From Streptomyces sp. TRM68416 (lineage in GTDB: Bacteria > Actinomycetota > Actinomycetes > Streptomycetales > Streptomycetaceae): a stretch of 64,000 bases of DNA. Below the pieces are notes generated by a model. That model saw nothing but the letters and a program-made list of their open reading frames with translations, was not told the DNA's origin and searched no databases. Location of the stretch: the NCBI RefSeq assembly GCF_014596915.1, contig NZ_JACVWU010000014.1, forward strand, positions 1-64,000. The letters run 5' to 3'. A program made the position numbers and the translations under genes. Positions 1-9,071 of the stretch are shown piece by piece; position 1 is the stretch's first letter, and each line of letters opens with the position of its first letter.

Positions 1-65
1 CCACCCCCGCTGACCCGCAGCCCTCGGTCAGCTTCGACGGATTCTGCCGCCACGAAAGGTGCACG

Positions 66-2381
66 ATGTCCTCCCCCATCAGCAGACGGCACCTCCTGCA
101 AGCAGCCGGGGCCACCGCCGCCGTCACTGCAACCGGACCCCTCATCGGCAGCTCTCCCGCCCACGCGGCGGCCGTTCCTCCGGTGAGGGCCGACATCGGG
201 GTCTCGGCGCACCCCTTCGCACTCGGCCAGGTCCGGCTCACCGCGAGCCGATGGCTGGACAACCAGGACCGTACGCGGAACTACCTGCGGTTCGTCGACG
301 TCGACCGGCTGCTGTACAACTTCCGCGCCAACCACCGGCTGTCGACCAACGGCGCGGCCGCCACCGGCGGCTGGGAGGCTCCGGACTTCCCCTTCCGCAC
401 CCACAGCCAGGGGCACTTCCTCACGGCGTGGGCGCATCTGTACGCGGTGACCGGGGACACCGTCTGCCGGGACAAGGCCACGTACATGGTCGCTGAGCTG
501 GCCAAGTGCCAGGCCAACAACAGTGCCGCCGGTTTCGGCGCCGGATACCTCTGCGGCTACCCCGAGTCCGACTTCACCGCCCTCGAACAGCGGACCCTGA
601 ACAACGGCAACGTGCCGTACTACACCATCCACAAGACCCTCGCCGGCCTGCTGGACGTATGGCGCCACATCGGCAGCACGCAGGCCCGGGACGTGCTGCT
701 CGCCCTGGCGGGGTGGGTCGACCGGCGCACCGGCCGGCTGACCGGCCAGCAGATGCAGACCATGCTGCAGACCGAGTTCGGCGGCATGAACGCCGTGCTG
801 ACCGATCTGTACCAGCAGACGGGCGACGAACGGTGGCTCACCGTCGCCCAACGGTTCGACCACGCCGCGGTGTTCGACCCCCTGGCGGCCAACCAGGACC
901 GGCTCAACGGACTGCACGCCAACACCCAGGTGCCCAAGTGGATCGGGGCCGCCCGGGAGTACAAGGCCACCGGCACCACCCGCTACCGGGACATCGCCAC
1001 CAACGCCTGGAACATCACCGTCAACGCGCACACCTACGCCATCGGCGGCAACAGCCAGGCGGAGCACTTCCGCCCCCCGAACGCCATCGCCGGCTACCTG
1101 AACAACGACACGTGCGAGAGCTGCAACACCTTCAACATGCTGCTGCTCACCCGGGAGTTGTTCGCGCTGGACCCGAACCGGGCCGAGCTGTTCGACTACT
1201 ACGAGCGGGCGTGGCTGAACCAGATGATCGGCCAGCAGAACCCGGCCGACAACCACGGCCACATCACCTACTTCACCCCGCTGAACCCGGGCGGCCGACG
1301 CGGGGTCGGCCCGGCGTGGGGCGGCGGCACCTGGAGCACCGACTACGGCTCCTTCTGGTGCTGTCAGGGCACGGGCCTGGAGATGAACACCAGGCTGATG
1401 GACTCCGTCTACTTCCGCAGTGACGACACCCTGATCGTCAACCTGTTCGTGCCCTCGGTGCTCACCTGGTCGGAGCGCGGCATCACCGTCACCCAGACCA
1501 CGAACTATCCCGTCAGCGACACCACGACCCTGCGGGTCACCGGCAACGTCAGCGGGACCTGGGCGATGCGCATCCGCATCCCGGGCTGGACCACCGGGGC
1601 CACCGTCAGTGTCAACGGCACGGCGCAGAACATCACCACCACCCCCGGCAGCTACGCCACCCTGACCCGCTCCTGGACCTCCGGCGACACGGTCACCGTC
1701 CGCCTGCCCATGCGGATCGCCCTGCGAGCGGCCAACGACAACGCGAACGTCACCGCGGTCACCTACGGGCCGGTGGTCCTGGCCGGCAACTACGGCAACT
1801 CCTCGCTCAGTTCCCTCCCGACGCTGAACACGTCCTCGATCACACGGACCGGCAGCAGTTCGCTCGCCTTCACCGCCACCGCCAACGGCTCCACCGTCAA
1901 CCTGGGCCCGTTCCACGAGGCGCACGGCCACAACTACACCGTCTACTGGAACACCGGCGGCGGCACCGTCCGCCTCGCCAACGCGGGCAGCGGTCTCGTG
2001 CTGGGCGTCCAGAACATGTCCACGGCCGACGGCGGCCGCGCCCTGCAGTGGCACGACTCGGGCACCGCGGACCACAACTGGGAAATGATCACCGACGGCA
2101 ATGCGGTCCGCTTCCGCAACGCCCACAGCGGCAAGGTGCTCGGCGTCCAGGGCATGTCCACGGCGGACGGCGCGACCGTCCTGCAGTGGTCGGACAACGG
2201 CACCCCCGACCACCGATGGACGCTCCTCGACCAGGGAGACGGCACCTACAAGATCCGCAACGAGCACAGCGGCAAGCTGCTCGCCATCGCGGGCAACTCC
2301 ACCGCCGTCGGCGCCTTCGCGGTCCAGGACTCGGACGACGGTACTGCCGACAACCGCTGGCGTATCGTCCGCAACGGCTGA
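66..2381 (+). CDS. Secreted GH127-like beta-L-arabinofuranosidase with C-terminal ricin-type lectin domain
   Basis: This 771-aa protein probably releases beta-L-arabinofuranose from plant arabinan or hydroxyproline-rich glycoprotein sugars outside the cell. The N-terminus (SRRHLLQAAGATAAV, ending SPAHAA) is a Tat signal peptide with the twin arginine at residues 7-8. Residues about 45-630 match the DUF1680/GH127 catalytic fold. E351 and C353 (TCESCNT) and C432-C433 (FWCCQG) correspond to the family's zinc-binding glutamate and cysteines, one of which is the nucleophile. Residues about 635-770 form a ricin beta-trefoil with repeated LQW motifs, likely for binding polysaccharide. The ATG at 66 follows a GAAAGG ribosome binding site. 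A strong hairpin follows the stop. The family call is secure; the exact substrate linkage is inferred. Confidence 0.88.
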   Translation: MSSPISRRHLLQAAGATAAVTATGPLIGSSPAHAAAVPPVRADIGVSAHPFALGQVRLTASRWLDNQDRTRNYLRFVDVDRLLYNFRANHRLSTNGAAATGGWEAPDFPFRTHSQGHFLTAWAHLYAVTGDTVCRDKATYMVAELAKCQANNSAAGFGAGYLCGYPESDFTALEQRTLNNGNVPYYTIHKTLAGLLDVWRHIGSTQARDVLLALAGWVDRRTGRLTGQQMQTMLQTEFGGMNAVLTDLYQQTGDERWLTVAQRFDHAAVFDPLAANQDRLNGLHANTQVPKWIGAAREYKATGTTRYRDIATNAWNITVNAHTYAIGGNSQAEHFRPPNAIAGYLNNDTCESCNTFNMLLLTRELFALDPNRAELFDYYERAWLNQMIGQQNPADNHGHITYFTPLNPGGRRGVGPAWGGGTWSTDYGSFWCCQGTGLEMNTRLMDSVYFRSDDTLIVNLFVPSVLTWSERGITVTQTTNYPVSDTTTLRVTGNVSGTWAMRIRIPGWTTGATVSVNGTAQNITTTPGSYATLTRSWTSGDTVTVRLPMRIALRAANDNANVTAVTYGPVVLAGNYGNSSLSSLPTLNTSSITRTGSSSLAFTATANGSTVNLGPFHEAHGHNYTVYWNTGGGTVRLANAGSGLVLGVQNMSTADGGRALQWHDSGTADHNWEMITDGNAVRFRNAHSGKVLGVQGMSTADGATVLQWSDNGTPDHRWTLLDQGDGTYKIRNEHSGKLLAIAGNSTAVGAFAVQDSDDGTADNRWRIVRNG

Positions 2382-2388
2382 CGAGATC

Positions 2389-2441
2389 GCCGGGCGGGGC
2401 TCCGTGTGGTCGGCCGCCGACCACACGGAGCCCCGCCCGGC
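2389..2441. terminator. 26-bp perfect hairpin after the GH127 gene
   Basis: Positions 2389-2414 and 2416-2441 are perfect reverse complements separated by one base. The hairpin lies 8 bases after the stop codon. There is no T-run, as is usual for Streptomyces terminators. Being symmetric, it could also block transcription from the right. Confidence 0.75.
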
Positions 2442-2805
2442 TCGACGCCGGACCTGATGACGAGCTGCGCGCGGGCGGTGAGGCGGGCGTCGCCGCGGCG
2501 AGAGCGTCGACGCCGACCGCCATGCCCCGGGGACTGCGGGCCGTGGCGCACCGCACCGATGCCGTCGCCCCGTCGATGTCGCGGTCCCGGACACAGCCGG
2601 TGGCCGTGCCCCGGCCGCCGAACTCCGTTGCGGCACTTGCCTTGTGGGATGCGCCCCCGTCGCGGCGGCCACCACGAGCGCGGCGATCGCACTCCGCTCC
2701 GTGGGCTGCCGGACTGCGCGCCGGAGGATGCGGCAGGGGGTCCGGAAACAGCTTCTGCACGACCTATTGACGCGATTCGGGCCGAGAAATAGCCTCCGGA
2801 TGCCT
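2442..2805. other. Gene-free stretch upstream of the ABC importer
   Basis: About 360 bases between the hairpin and the importer's regulatory region. The overlapping open frames on both strands have no recognisable domain and no good ribosome binding site, so I see no supported gene here. Confidence 0.5.
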
Positions 2806-2822
2806 TGTTCGGCACACGGACA
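2806..2822. promoter_or_regulatory. Inverted repeat, candidate operator of the ABC importer
   Basis: TGTTCG-N5-CGGACA is an inverted repeat with one mismatch, 57 bases upstream of the lipoprotein start. A second TGTTCG half-site follows at 2825-2830. Two IclR-type regulators are encoded just downstream of the operon, so either could bind here. The assignment is inferred from position and symmetry only. Confidence 0.3.
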
Positions 2823-2878
2823 GTTGTTCGCATTGCGCACAGGGTATGCGCAGGCGATTCCTCTCGTCAGGAGGCCCC

Positions 2879-3853
2879 ATGCAGAGGCGCGTTCTCGGGC
2901 TTGCCATAGCGGTGGTGACGGTCGCGGCCGCGGCCGGATGCGGATCTTCTTCCGGGACCGGTGGTTCGTCCTCCTCGGGCGGGGGCAAGAACACGCAGGT
3001 CAAGGTGGGGATCATTCCGATCGTCGACGTGGCTCCGCTGTATCTGGGCCAGGAGAAGGGGTTCTTCAGCAGCCGGGGCATCGACCTGAAGATGGAGTCC
3101 GCCCAGGGTGGCGCCGCGATCATCCCCGGCGTGGTGAGCGGTCAGTTCCAGTTCGGGTTCAGCAATGTCACCTCGCTGATGATCGCCCAGACCAAGGGCG
3201 TGCCGATCAAGTCCGTCGTCAACGGGGCCGCTTCGACCGGTGACGTCGGCAAGGACGTCAGCGCGGTGGCCGTCAAGAAGGACAGCCCGATCAAGTCGGC
3301 CAAGGACCTCGTCGGCAAGACGGTGGCGGTGAACACGCTGCAGAACATCGGGGACACCACGGTCCGCGAGACGGTGCGCAAGGACGGCGGCGACCCCTCG
3401 AAGGTCAAGTTCGTGGAGATGCCGTTCGACCAGATGCCGGCCGCGCTGGACGGCGGGCAGGTGGATGCCGCCTGGGCGGGCGAGCCCGCGCTGACCATCG
3501 CCAAGGGACAGGGCGCCCGCGTCGTGGCGTCGCCGTTCGCCGAGACCGACCCGAAGCTCACCATCGCGACGTACTTCGCCTCCACCAAGCTGGCCCAGGA
3601 GAACCCCGACCTGGTGAAGAGGTTCACGGAGGCGGTGACCGAGTCGCTCGAGTACGCCTCGGACCACCCGGACGAGGCACGTCGGACCCTCACGACCTAC
3701 ACCAAGATCGACGGTGAGGTCCTGAAGAACCTGACGCTGCCCACCTGGCCGGCCCAGTACGACATGGCCTCCCTGGAGAAGCTGGTGTCCCTCGGCGAGG
3801 AGGACGGCATCTTCGGCGACGGCAAGCCCGACCTGGACGCCCTGTTCTCATGA
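2879..3853 (+). CDS. ABC transporter substrate-binding lipoprotein, nitrate/sulfonate/taurine (NMT1/THI5-like) type
   Basis: This 324-aa lipoprotein is the extracellular ligand receptor of the importer encoded by the next three genes. The signal peptide ends in a lipobox (VAAAAGC, lipidated C21), followed by a Gly/Ser linker. The mature part begins KVGIIPIVDVAPLYLGQEKG, typical of SsuA/TauA/NrtA and THI5-like receptors. The ATG at 2879 is preferred because CAGGAGG ends 4 bases upstream; an in-frame ATG at 2846 would put residues before the signal sequence and lacks this site. The stop overlaps the next start (ATGA). The ligand cannot be read from the sequence; a sulfonate, a pyrimidine-type thiamine precursor or an aromatic acid are all possible. 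Confidence 0.85.
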   Translation: MQRRVLGLAIAVVTVAAAAGCGSSSGTGGSSSSGGGKNTQVKVGIIPIVDVAPLYLGQEKGFFSSRGIDLKMESAQGGAAIIPGVVSGQFQFGFSNVTSLMIAQTKGVPIKSVVNGAASTGDVGKDVSAVAVKKDSPIKSAKDLVGKTVAVNTLQNIGDTTVRETVRKDGGDPSKVKFVEMPFDQMPAALDGGQVDAAWAGEPALTIAKGQGARVVASPFAETDPKLTIATYFASTKLAQENPDLVKRFTEAVTESLEYASDHPDEARRTLTTYTKIDGEVLKNLTLPTWPAQYDMASLEKLVSLGEEDGIFGDGKPDLDALFS

Positions 3854-4722
3854 CCGGCGCCGGGAGCACTCCTGTGCTGACGAAGGCCGTGGATGCCGCC
3901 GGGACCGGCACGGGCCCCGGCGGTCCCGGCCGCGGCCGCGCCCGGCGCGCCCTGGAGGGAGCGGCCACCCCCCTGCGCGGCCTGGCGGGCCTGGCAGGCC
4001 TGGTGATACTGCTTCAGGCTCTGCCGCACAGCGGGCTGGTCTCCGCCGACTACCTTCCGCCCGCGTCGGAGATGGGCCGGGCCCTGTGGGCCCTGCTCGC
4101 CGAGGACGCGTTCTGGACCGCGTTGGGCGACACGCTGACCGGCTGGGGCCTGGGGCTGGCCATCGCCGTGGCGGCGGGCGTGGCGGCCGGGATCGTGATC
4201 GGCTCCGTGCCCCTGCTGCGGGCCCTGACCGCCTCCACCATCGAGTTCCTCAGACCCATACCGTCCGTGGCGCTGATCCCGGTGGCGGTACTCCTCTACG
4301 GCACCGATCTGAGGTCCAAGCTGCTGCTGGTGGTCTACGCCGCCTTCTGGCAGGTGCTCGTCCAGGTGCTGGCCGGCACGCAGGACGTCGACCCGGTGGC
4401 GGACGACACCGCCCGCAGCTACCGGCTGGGTGGCTGGGGGCGGGTGCGGTACGTCATGTGGCCCACCGCGCTGCCGTATGTGATGACAGGGGTGCGGCTG
4501 GCCGCGACCGTGGCGCTCGTCCTCGCCATCACCGCGGAACTCGTCATCGGCTCGCCCGGGCTGGGCAACCAGATCGCCGTGGCGCAGACGTCCGGTGCCG
4601 TGCCACGGGTCTACGCCCTGGTCCTGGTCACCGGGGTGCTGGGAGTCGCGGTCAACCTGGTGGCGCGGGCCGTCGAGCGGCGGGTGCTGCACTGGCATCA
4701 ATCCGTCCGAAGGGAGGGCTAG
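3850..4722 (+). CDS. ABC transporter permease, SsuC/TauC family (first subunit)
   Basis: This 290-aa membrane protein has a short cytoplasmic N-terminus, about six hydrophobic segments and the EAA-type loop contacting the ATPase (TARSYRLGGWGRVRYVMWPT, residues about 187-206). It is translationally coupled to the binding protein by an ATGA overlap. A second, different permease follows, so the channel is probably a heterodimer, whereas most sulfonate/taurine systems use a homodimer of one permease. It most likely moves the ligand delivered by the upstream lipoprotein. Confidence 0.85.
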   Translation: MTGAGSTPVLTKAVDAAGTGTGPGGPGRGRARRALEGAATPLRGLAGLAGLVILLQALPHSGLVSADYLPPASEMGRALWALLAEDAFWTALGDTLTGWGLGLAIAVAAGVAAGIVIGSVPLLRALTASTIEFLRPIPSVALIPVAVLLYGTDLRSKLLLVVYAAFWQVLVQVLAGTQDVDPVADDTARSYRLGGWGRVRYVMWPTALPYVMTGVRLAATVALVLAITAELVIGSPGLGNQIAVAQTSGAVPRVYALVLVTGVLGVAVNLVARAVERRVLHWHQSVRREG

Positions 4723-4726
4723 CCGC

Positions 4727-5518
4727 ATGAACCGGACGACCGTCCTCGCCATGGCCCGGCGGGTCTCGCTGGCCCTGGGTCTGCCCGCGGTCCTGTTCGC
4801 CGTGTGGTGGTTCGCCACCGCCGACAGTACGGACTTCTACGTCCCGCCGCTGTCCACCATCCTGCGGACCTTCGGGGAGGTCTGGACGGCGGAGCGACTG
4901 CTGTCGGACGTCGTCCCCAGCCTGCTCCGCCTGACCGCGGGCTACCTCCTGGCCGTCGTCATCGGTATCGGGATCGGTCTGGTGGTCGGCATGAGCCGCG
5001 TCGCGCGCGACGTCCTGGAACCGGTCCTGGAACTCTTCCGGGCCATTCCGCCCCCGGTACTGGTACCGGTGATCATGCTCTTCGCGGGCATCGGCGACAC
5101 GATGAAGGTGCTCGTCATCGTCAGCGGCTGCATGTGGCCGGTGCTGCTGAACACCGTCGAGGGGGTGCGCGCCGTGGACGAGGTGCTCAGTGACACCTGC
5201 CGTTCGTACGGCATCACCGGCACCTCCCGGCTGCGGCACCTGGTGCTGCGCTCGGCGAGCCCGCAGATCGTCACGGGCATGCGCCAGGCCCTGTCGATCG
5301 GGATCATCCTCATGGTCATCAGCGAGATGTTCGCCGCCAGCAACGGGCTCGGCTTCACCATCGTGCAGTTCCAGCGTTCCTTCGCCATTCCCGAGATGTG
5401 GAGCGGCGTCCTGCTGCTCGGCCTGCTCGGGTTCCTGCTGTCGCTGCTCTTCCGGTTCGCCGAGAACCGGGTCATGGCTTGGTACCAGGGTCTGCGCCGG
5501 GCTCAACGCAACACCTGA
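4727..5518 (+). CDS. ABC transporter permease, SsuC/TauC family (second subunit)
   Basis: This 263-aa inner-membrane permease of the binding-protein-dependent transport family starts at the ATG at 4727, with AAGGGAGG upstream. It has about six transmembrane segments and an EAA-like loop (CRSYGITGTSRLRHLVLRSA). It differs clearly from the preceding permease, which supports a heterodimeric channel. Only 4 bases separate it from the upstream gene and 13 from the ATPase gene, so one operon is likely. Confidence 0.85.
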   Translation: MNRTTVLAMARRVSLALGLPAVLFAVWWFATADSTDFYVPPLSTILRTFGEVWTAERLLSDVVPSLLRLTAGYLLAVVIGIGIGLVVGMSRVARDVLEPVLELFRAIPPPVLVPVIMLFAGIGDTMKVLVIVSGCMWPVLLNTVEGVRAVDEVLSDTCRSYGITGTSRLRHLVLRSASPQIVTGMRQALSIGIILMVISEMFAASNGLGFTIVQFQRSFAIPEMWSGVLLLGLLGFLLSLLFRFAENRVMAWYQGLRRAQRNT

Positions 5519-5531
5519 CAAGGAGACGCCG

Positions 5532-6365
5532 ATGCTCGACGTACGCAATCTGCAGAAGATCTACGCCGGACGCAACCGCAGCGTCGAAGCACTGCGGAAC
5601 CTTTCATTCCATATCGGTGCCGGTGAACTCGTGTGTCTGGTCGGCCCGTCGGGGTGCGGCAAGACCACCCTGCTGAAGTGCATGGCCGGGCTGCTGACGC
5701 CGACCAGTGGCGAAGTCCGCCTGGACGGCCGCCCGGTGGACGGACCACCGCCCGGCATGGCGGTGGTCTTCCAGGAGTACGGCCGTTCCCTGTTCGCCTG
5801 GATGAACGTACGCGACAACGTCGCCCTGCCCCTGCGCCGCAAGAAGCTCGGCAAGGCGCGGACACGGGAACTGGTCGAGCACGCTTTGGAGGTGGTCGGC
5901 CTCGGCGACGCCCACCAGGCCTACCCCTGGCAGCTCTCCGGAGGCATGCAGCAGCGCGTCGCCATCGCCCGCGCGGTCGCCTTCGAGCCCAAGGTGCTGC
6001 TCATGGACGAACCCTTCGCGGCCGTCGACGCCCAGACGCGCGCCGAGCTGGAGGACCTCATCCGACGGCTGTGGCACGAGCTGGGCGTCACCGTCCTGTT
6101 CGTCACCCACGACATCGACGAGGCCGTCTACCTCGGCCAGCGCACCCTCATCCTGTCCACGTCGCCGACCGTGGTGCTGGAGGACCTGACCATCGATCTG
6201 CCCGACGGACGCGACCAGTTGCACACCCGCTCCAGCACCCGCTTCGCCGAACTGCGCGCGCACGTGTACGAGCAGATCCAGCGGGCCAAGCACCACAACG
6301 GTGACACGGACACACCGGCGGCGGACCGCGGAGACGAGCTCGCGCTGCAGAAGTCCGAGTCCTGA
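5532..6365 (+). CDS. ABC transporter ATP-binding protein, SsuB/TauB type
   Basis: This 277-aa cytoplasmic ATPase energises the two permeases. It has all the motifs: Walker A GPSGCGKTT, Q-loop VFQEYG, signature LSGGMQQR, Walker B VLLMDEPFAAVD and switch histidine VTHDIDEA. The ATG at 5532 follows AAGGAG. The C-terminal 40 residues are charged and variable. The operon ends here; the IclR regulator begins 29 bases later and may be co-transcribed. Confidence 0.9.
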   Translation: MLDVRNLQKIYAGRNRSVEALRNLSFHIGAGELVCLVGPSGCGKTTLLKCMAGLLTPTSGEVRLDGRPVDGPPPGMAVVFQEYGRSLFAWMNVRDNVALPLRRKKLGKARTRELVEHALEVVGLGDAHQAYPWQLSGGMQQRVAIARAVAFEPKVLLMDEPFAAVDAQTRAELEDLIRRLWHELGVTVLFVTHDIDEAVYLGQRTLILSTSPTVVLEDLTIDLPDGRDQLHTRSSTRFAELRAHVYEQIQRAKHHNGDTDTPAADRGDELALQKSES

Positions 6366-6394
6366 CCCGCCCTTCGACACAGGGACCACAGCGC

Positions 6395-7171
6395 ATGGAC
6401 GACAACGAACCCGGGCGGTACTTCGTGCAGTCCCTCGAACGAGGGCTGGCGGTCATCCGTGCCTTCACCGCCGACACACCCGCCATGACCCTCTCGGAGG
6501 TCGCCAGGAACACCGGCATGAGCCGTGCCACCGCGCGGCGCTTCCTGCTGACCTTCGCCGACCTGGGATACATGGCCACCGACGGCCGCCTCTTCCGCCT
6601 CACACCCCGGGTCCTGGAGCTGGGCTACGCCTACCTGTCCAGCATGTCCCTGGCCGAGATCGCCCAGCCCCACCTGGAGCAACTGGTCGCCGAGGTCCGC
6701 GAGTCCTCGTCGGTGGCGGTGCTCGACGAGGAGGACGTGGTGTACGTCAGCCGGGTACCCACCCGGCGGATCATGACGGTCTCCATCAGCATCGGGACCC
6801 GCTTCCCCGCCCACGCCACCTCCCTCGGCCGGGTCCTGCTCGCCCACCTCGACGCGACCCGGCTCCGGCACTACCTGGACACCGTCTCCTTGAGGCCGCT
6901 CACCCCGTACACCATCACCTCCAGGGACGCACTCGCCGCCGAACTGGAACAGGTGAGGGCACAAGGGTGGTCCCTGGTGGACCAGGAACTCGAGCAGGGC
7001 CTGATGTCGATCGGCGTACCGATCCGGAACGAGACACGACGGGTGGTGGCCGGCATCAACCTCTCCACCCACTCCAGCCGGCGTACGCCGGAGTCGATAC
7101 GCCACGATCTGCTGCCGCCGCTCCTGGCCACCGCTGCGCACATCGAGGCCGAGCTGAAGGTCCCCGGCTAG
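6395..7171 (+). CDS. IclR-family transcriptional regulator (PcaR/PobR-like)
   Basis: This 258-aa DNA-binding regulator has an N-terminal winged helix (FVQSLERGLAVIRAF..LSEVARNTGMSRATARRFLLTF, residues about 10-75) and a C-terminal GAF-like effector domain. PcaR/PobR-type members usually respond to aromatic acids. It lies 29 bases after the ABC ATPase on the same strand, so it probably controls that importer. The ribosome binding site is weak (CAGGGACC). Confidence 0.85.
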   Translation: MDDNEPGRYFVQSLERGLAVIRAFTADTPAMTLSEVARNTGMSRATARRFLLTFADLGYMATDGRLFRLTPRVLELGYAYLSSMSLAEIAQPHLEQLVAEVRESSSVAVLDEEDVVYVSRVPTRRIMTVSISIGTRFPAHATSLGRVLLAHLDATRLRHYLDTVSLRPLTPYTITSRDALAAELEQVRAQGWSLVDQELEQGLMSIGVPIRNETRRVVAGINLSTHSSRRTPESIRHDLLPPLLATAAHIEAELKVPG

Positions 7172-7293
7172 CCGGTCGGGAGGCCGGGCTCCCGGCAGCG
7201 GCCTCGGCGCACGGCCGCGCCGCCCTCCGCGACGAGCATGCCGTGAACTCTCGCTCCGCCGGACCTGTCGGCTCCGCCCTCACCAGGCATCAT

Positions 7294-7305
7294 TCACTAC
7301 AGTGA
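7294..7305. promoter_or_regulatory. Perfect 12-bp palindrome before the double IclR gene
   Basis: TCACTACAGTGA ends 24 bases upstream of the start at 7330 in a locally AT-rich stretch. Its position fits an autoregulatory operator overlapping the promoter. This is inferred from symmetry and place only. Confidence 0.35.
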
Positions 7306-7329
7306 CGAGACAGCCGCCGCGGAGAGCCC

Positions 7330-9015
7330 ATGACACTGCCCGACGCCCTGACGCCTGCCGACCCCACGGCGGCCGCGCCGCCGGAGGAGGCAGTGGCCCC
7401 TCTCATGCGGGGCATCGCCGTACTGCGTGAACTCACCGATGCCGGAGGGGCGGCCGGGCTCAGCGACCTGGCACGCGCCACCGGCCTGGCCCGCGCCACC
7501 GTCGACCGGGTCACCGGCACCCTCGCTCACATGGGGTACGTGCGCCTCGACGGCAGCAACGTCGCCCTGGCTCCCCGCCTGACGGAGTTGGGGAACGCGT
7601 ACCTGGCCGCCCTTCGCCTTCCCGCCCTGCTGAGCGCGCACGCCGATGCCCTTGCCGACGAACTCGACGAGTCGGTGTCCCTCGCGGTGGCGGACGGTGA
7701 CGGCATCCGCTTCATCCATCAGGCGATCCGCCGACGTGCCCTGTCCCTGAGCTTCCGCATCGGCGATCTGCTGCCCGCCGAGCGCACCGCGCCGGGCCCG
7801 CTGCTGGCCGCCGAGTGGAGTGCGCAGGACTGGGCGCGGTGGCACCAGCGGCAGGCCGCCGACCCCGAGGACCTGGGCTTCCCGGCGATCCCCCCTCGCT
7901 CGCACGGTGCCGCCGCGACGGACTTCGAAGAACGGGTGGAACGGGCACGCGCCCGTGGCTGGGCACTGGACGACCAGCTGATCGAGCCGGGCCTCGTCGC
8001 CGCGGCCGTTCCGGTGCGCACCCCCGACGGTCGCATCGCCTGTGTGGCGAGCGTCGTCAGCCATACGAGTCGGCACAGCGCGGACTCGTTGCGGGACTTT
8101 CTCCTCCCCAGGCTCCGTGCGGCGGTGACCGTCATGGAGCGGGAGTTGGCCGACGCGCCGCTTCCGGCGCCGCCGAGCCGGAGCGCCCCCTCCGGGCTCG
8201 CCACCTGGACGAGCGTGTCCAAACAGGAACTGGGCGGGGAGTTCGTGGAATCCCTGGCCCGTGGCCTGACCGTGCTCACCGCGTTCGGCGAGGGCCGTGC
8301 GGCGCTGACCCTCACCGAGGTCGCCGAGACCACCGGCCTGACCCGCGCCACGGCACGCCGCGCCCTGATCACCCTGGAGCACCTGGGATACATCACCCTG
8401 CACGCGCGGATCTTCCGGCTCACTCCCCAAGTCCTCGCCCTCGGATTCCCACCCCTGTCCAAGACGACGCTCACCCGGATCGCGCACCCTCATCTCGCCG
8501 CCCTCACCCACAAGGTGGGGGACTCGACGACCCTGTCCGTGCTCGCCGGTGACGACGTCCAGTGCGCGGCCTCGGTCGCCGCGGGGCGCATCATGGACGT
8601 CGCCATCGCCGTGGGGGCGCGCGTGCCCGCCTATGCGACCTCCACGGGCCGGGTGCTGTTGGCGGCACTGCCGGCCGAGGAGCGCTCCGTCCGGCTGGCG
8701 CGGCTGCGGATGGGAGCACTGACCGCTCGCACCGTCACCCGGTCCACCGACCTCGACGCGATCCTGGAGCGAGTGCGCCAGGACGGATACGCGCTGGTCG
8801 ACGAGGAACTGGAAGAAGGTCTTCGCTCGATCGCCGTACCGGTGCGCGACCGCGACGGGAGGCCGGTCGCGGCGATCAACGTCACCATGCACAGCGGTCG
8901 CCGCTCGGCCGCCGAATGCGTCACGGACATCCTGCCGGAACTGCGGGCCACGGCTGCTCGCATCGAGGTCGACCTGCACACAACCGGGCGCTTCGTGCGA
9001 GTTCCGGCCGTCTGA
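7330..9015 (+). CDS. Tandem double IclR regulator (two complete IclR modules in one chain)
   Basis: This 561-aa protein is about twice the usual IclR length (about 250-280 aa). Module one has a winged helix at residues about 23-95 (LSDLARATGLARATVDRVTG) and an effector domain to about 265. After a proline-rich linker (ADAPLPAPPSRSAPSG), module two has a winged helix at about 303-378 (LTEVAETTGLTRATARRALI) and an effector domain to about 552. Module two resembles the separate IclR protein just upstream more than module one does, for example EFVESLARGLTVL against YFVQSLERGLAVI. IclR proteins act as dimers or tetramers, so a covalent two-module chain may form a built-in dimer. The start has GGAGAG three bases upstream. 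Confidence 0.85.
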   Translation: MTLPDALTPADPTAAAPPEEAVAPLMRGIAVLRELTDAGGAAGLSDLARATGLARATVDRVTGTLAHMGYVRLDGSNVALAPRLTELGNAYLAALRLPALLSAHADALADELDESVSLAVADGDGIRFIHQAIRRRALSLSFRIGDLLPAERTAPGPLLAAEWSAQDWARWHQRQAADPEDLGFPAIPPRSHGAAATDFEERVERARARGWALDDQLIEPGLVAAAVPVRTPDGRIACVASVVSHTSRHSADSLRDFLLPRLRAAVTVMERELADAPLPAPPSRSAPSGLATWTSVSKQELGGEFVESLARGLTVLTAFGEGRAALTLTEVAETTGLTRATARRALITLEHLGYITLHARIFRLTPQVLALGFPPLSKTTLTRIAHPHLAALTHKVGDSTTLSVLAGDDVQCAASVAAGRIMDVAIAVGARVPAYATSTGRVLLAALPAEERSVRLARLRMGALTARTVTRSTDLDAILERVRQDGYALVDEELEEGLRSIAVPVRDRDGRPVAAINVTMHSGRRSAAECVTDILPELRATAARIEVDLHTTGRFVRVPAV

Positions 9016-9071
9016 ACCCCAGGGGCGCTGCGGGACGGTGTCGGGCGAGGTCGACCCCGGTGTCGGTCACC

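Noticed and set aside
2406..2792. Small ORFs between the GH127 hairpin and the ABC importer
   Set aside because: Several overlapping frames on both strands, no ribosome binding sites and no family features.
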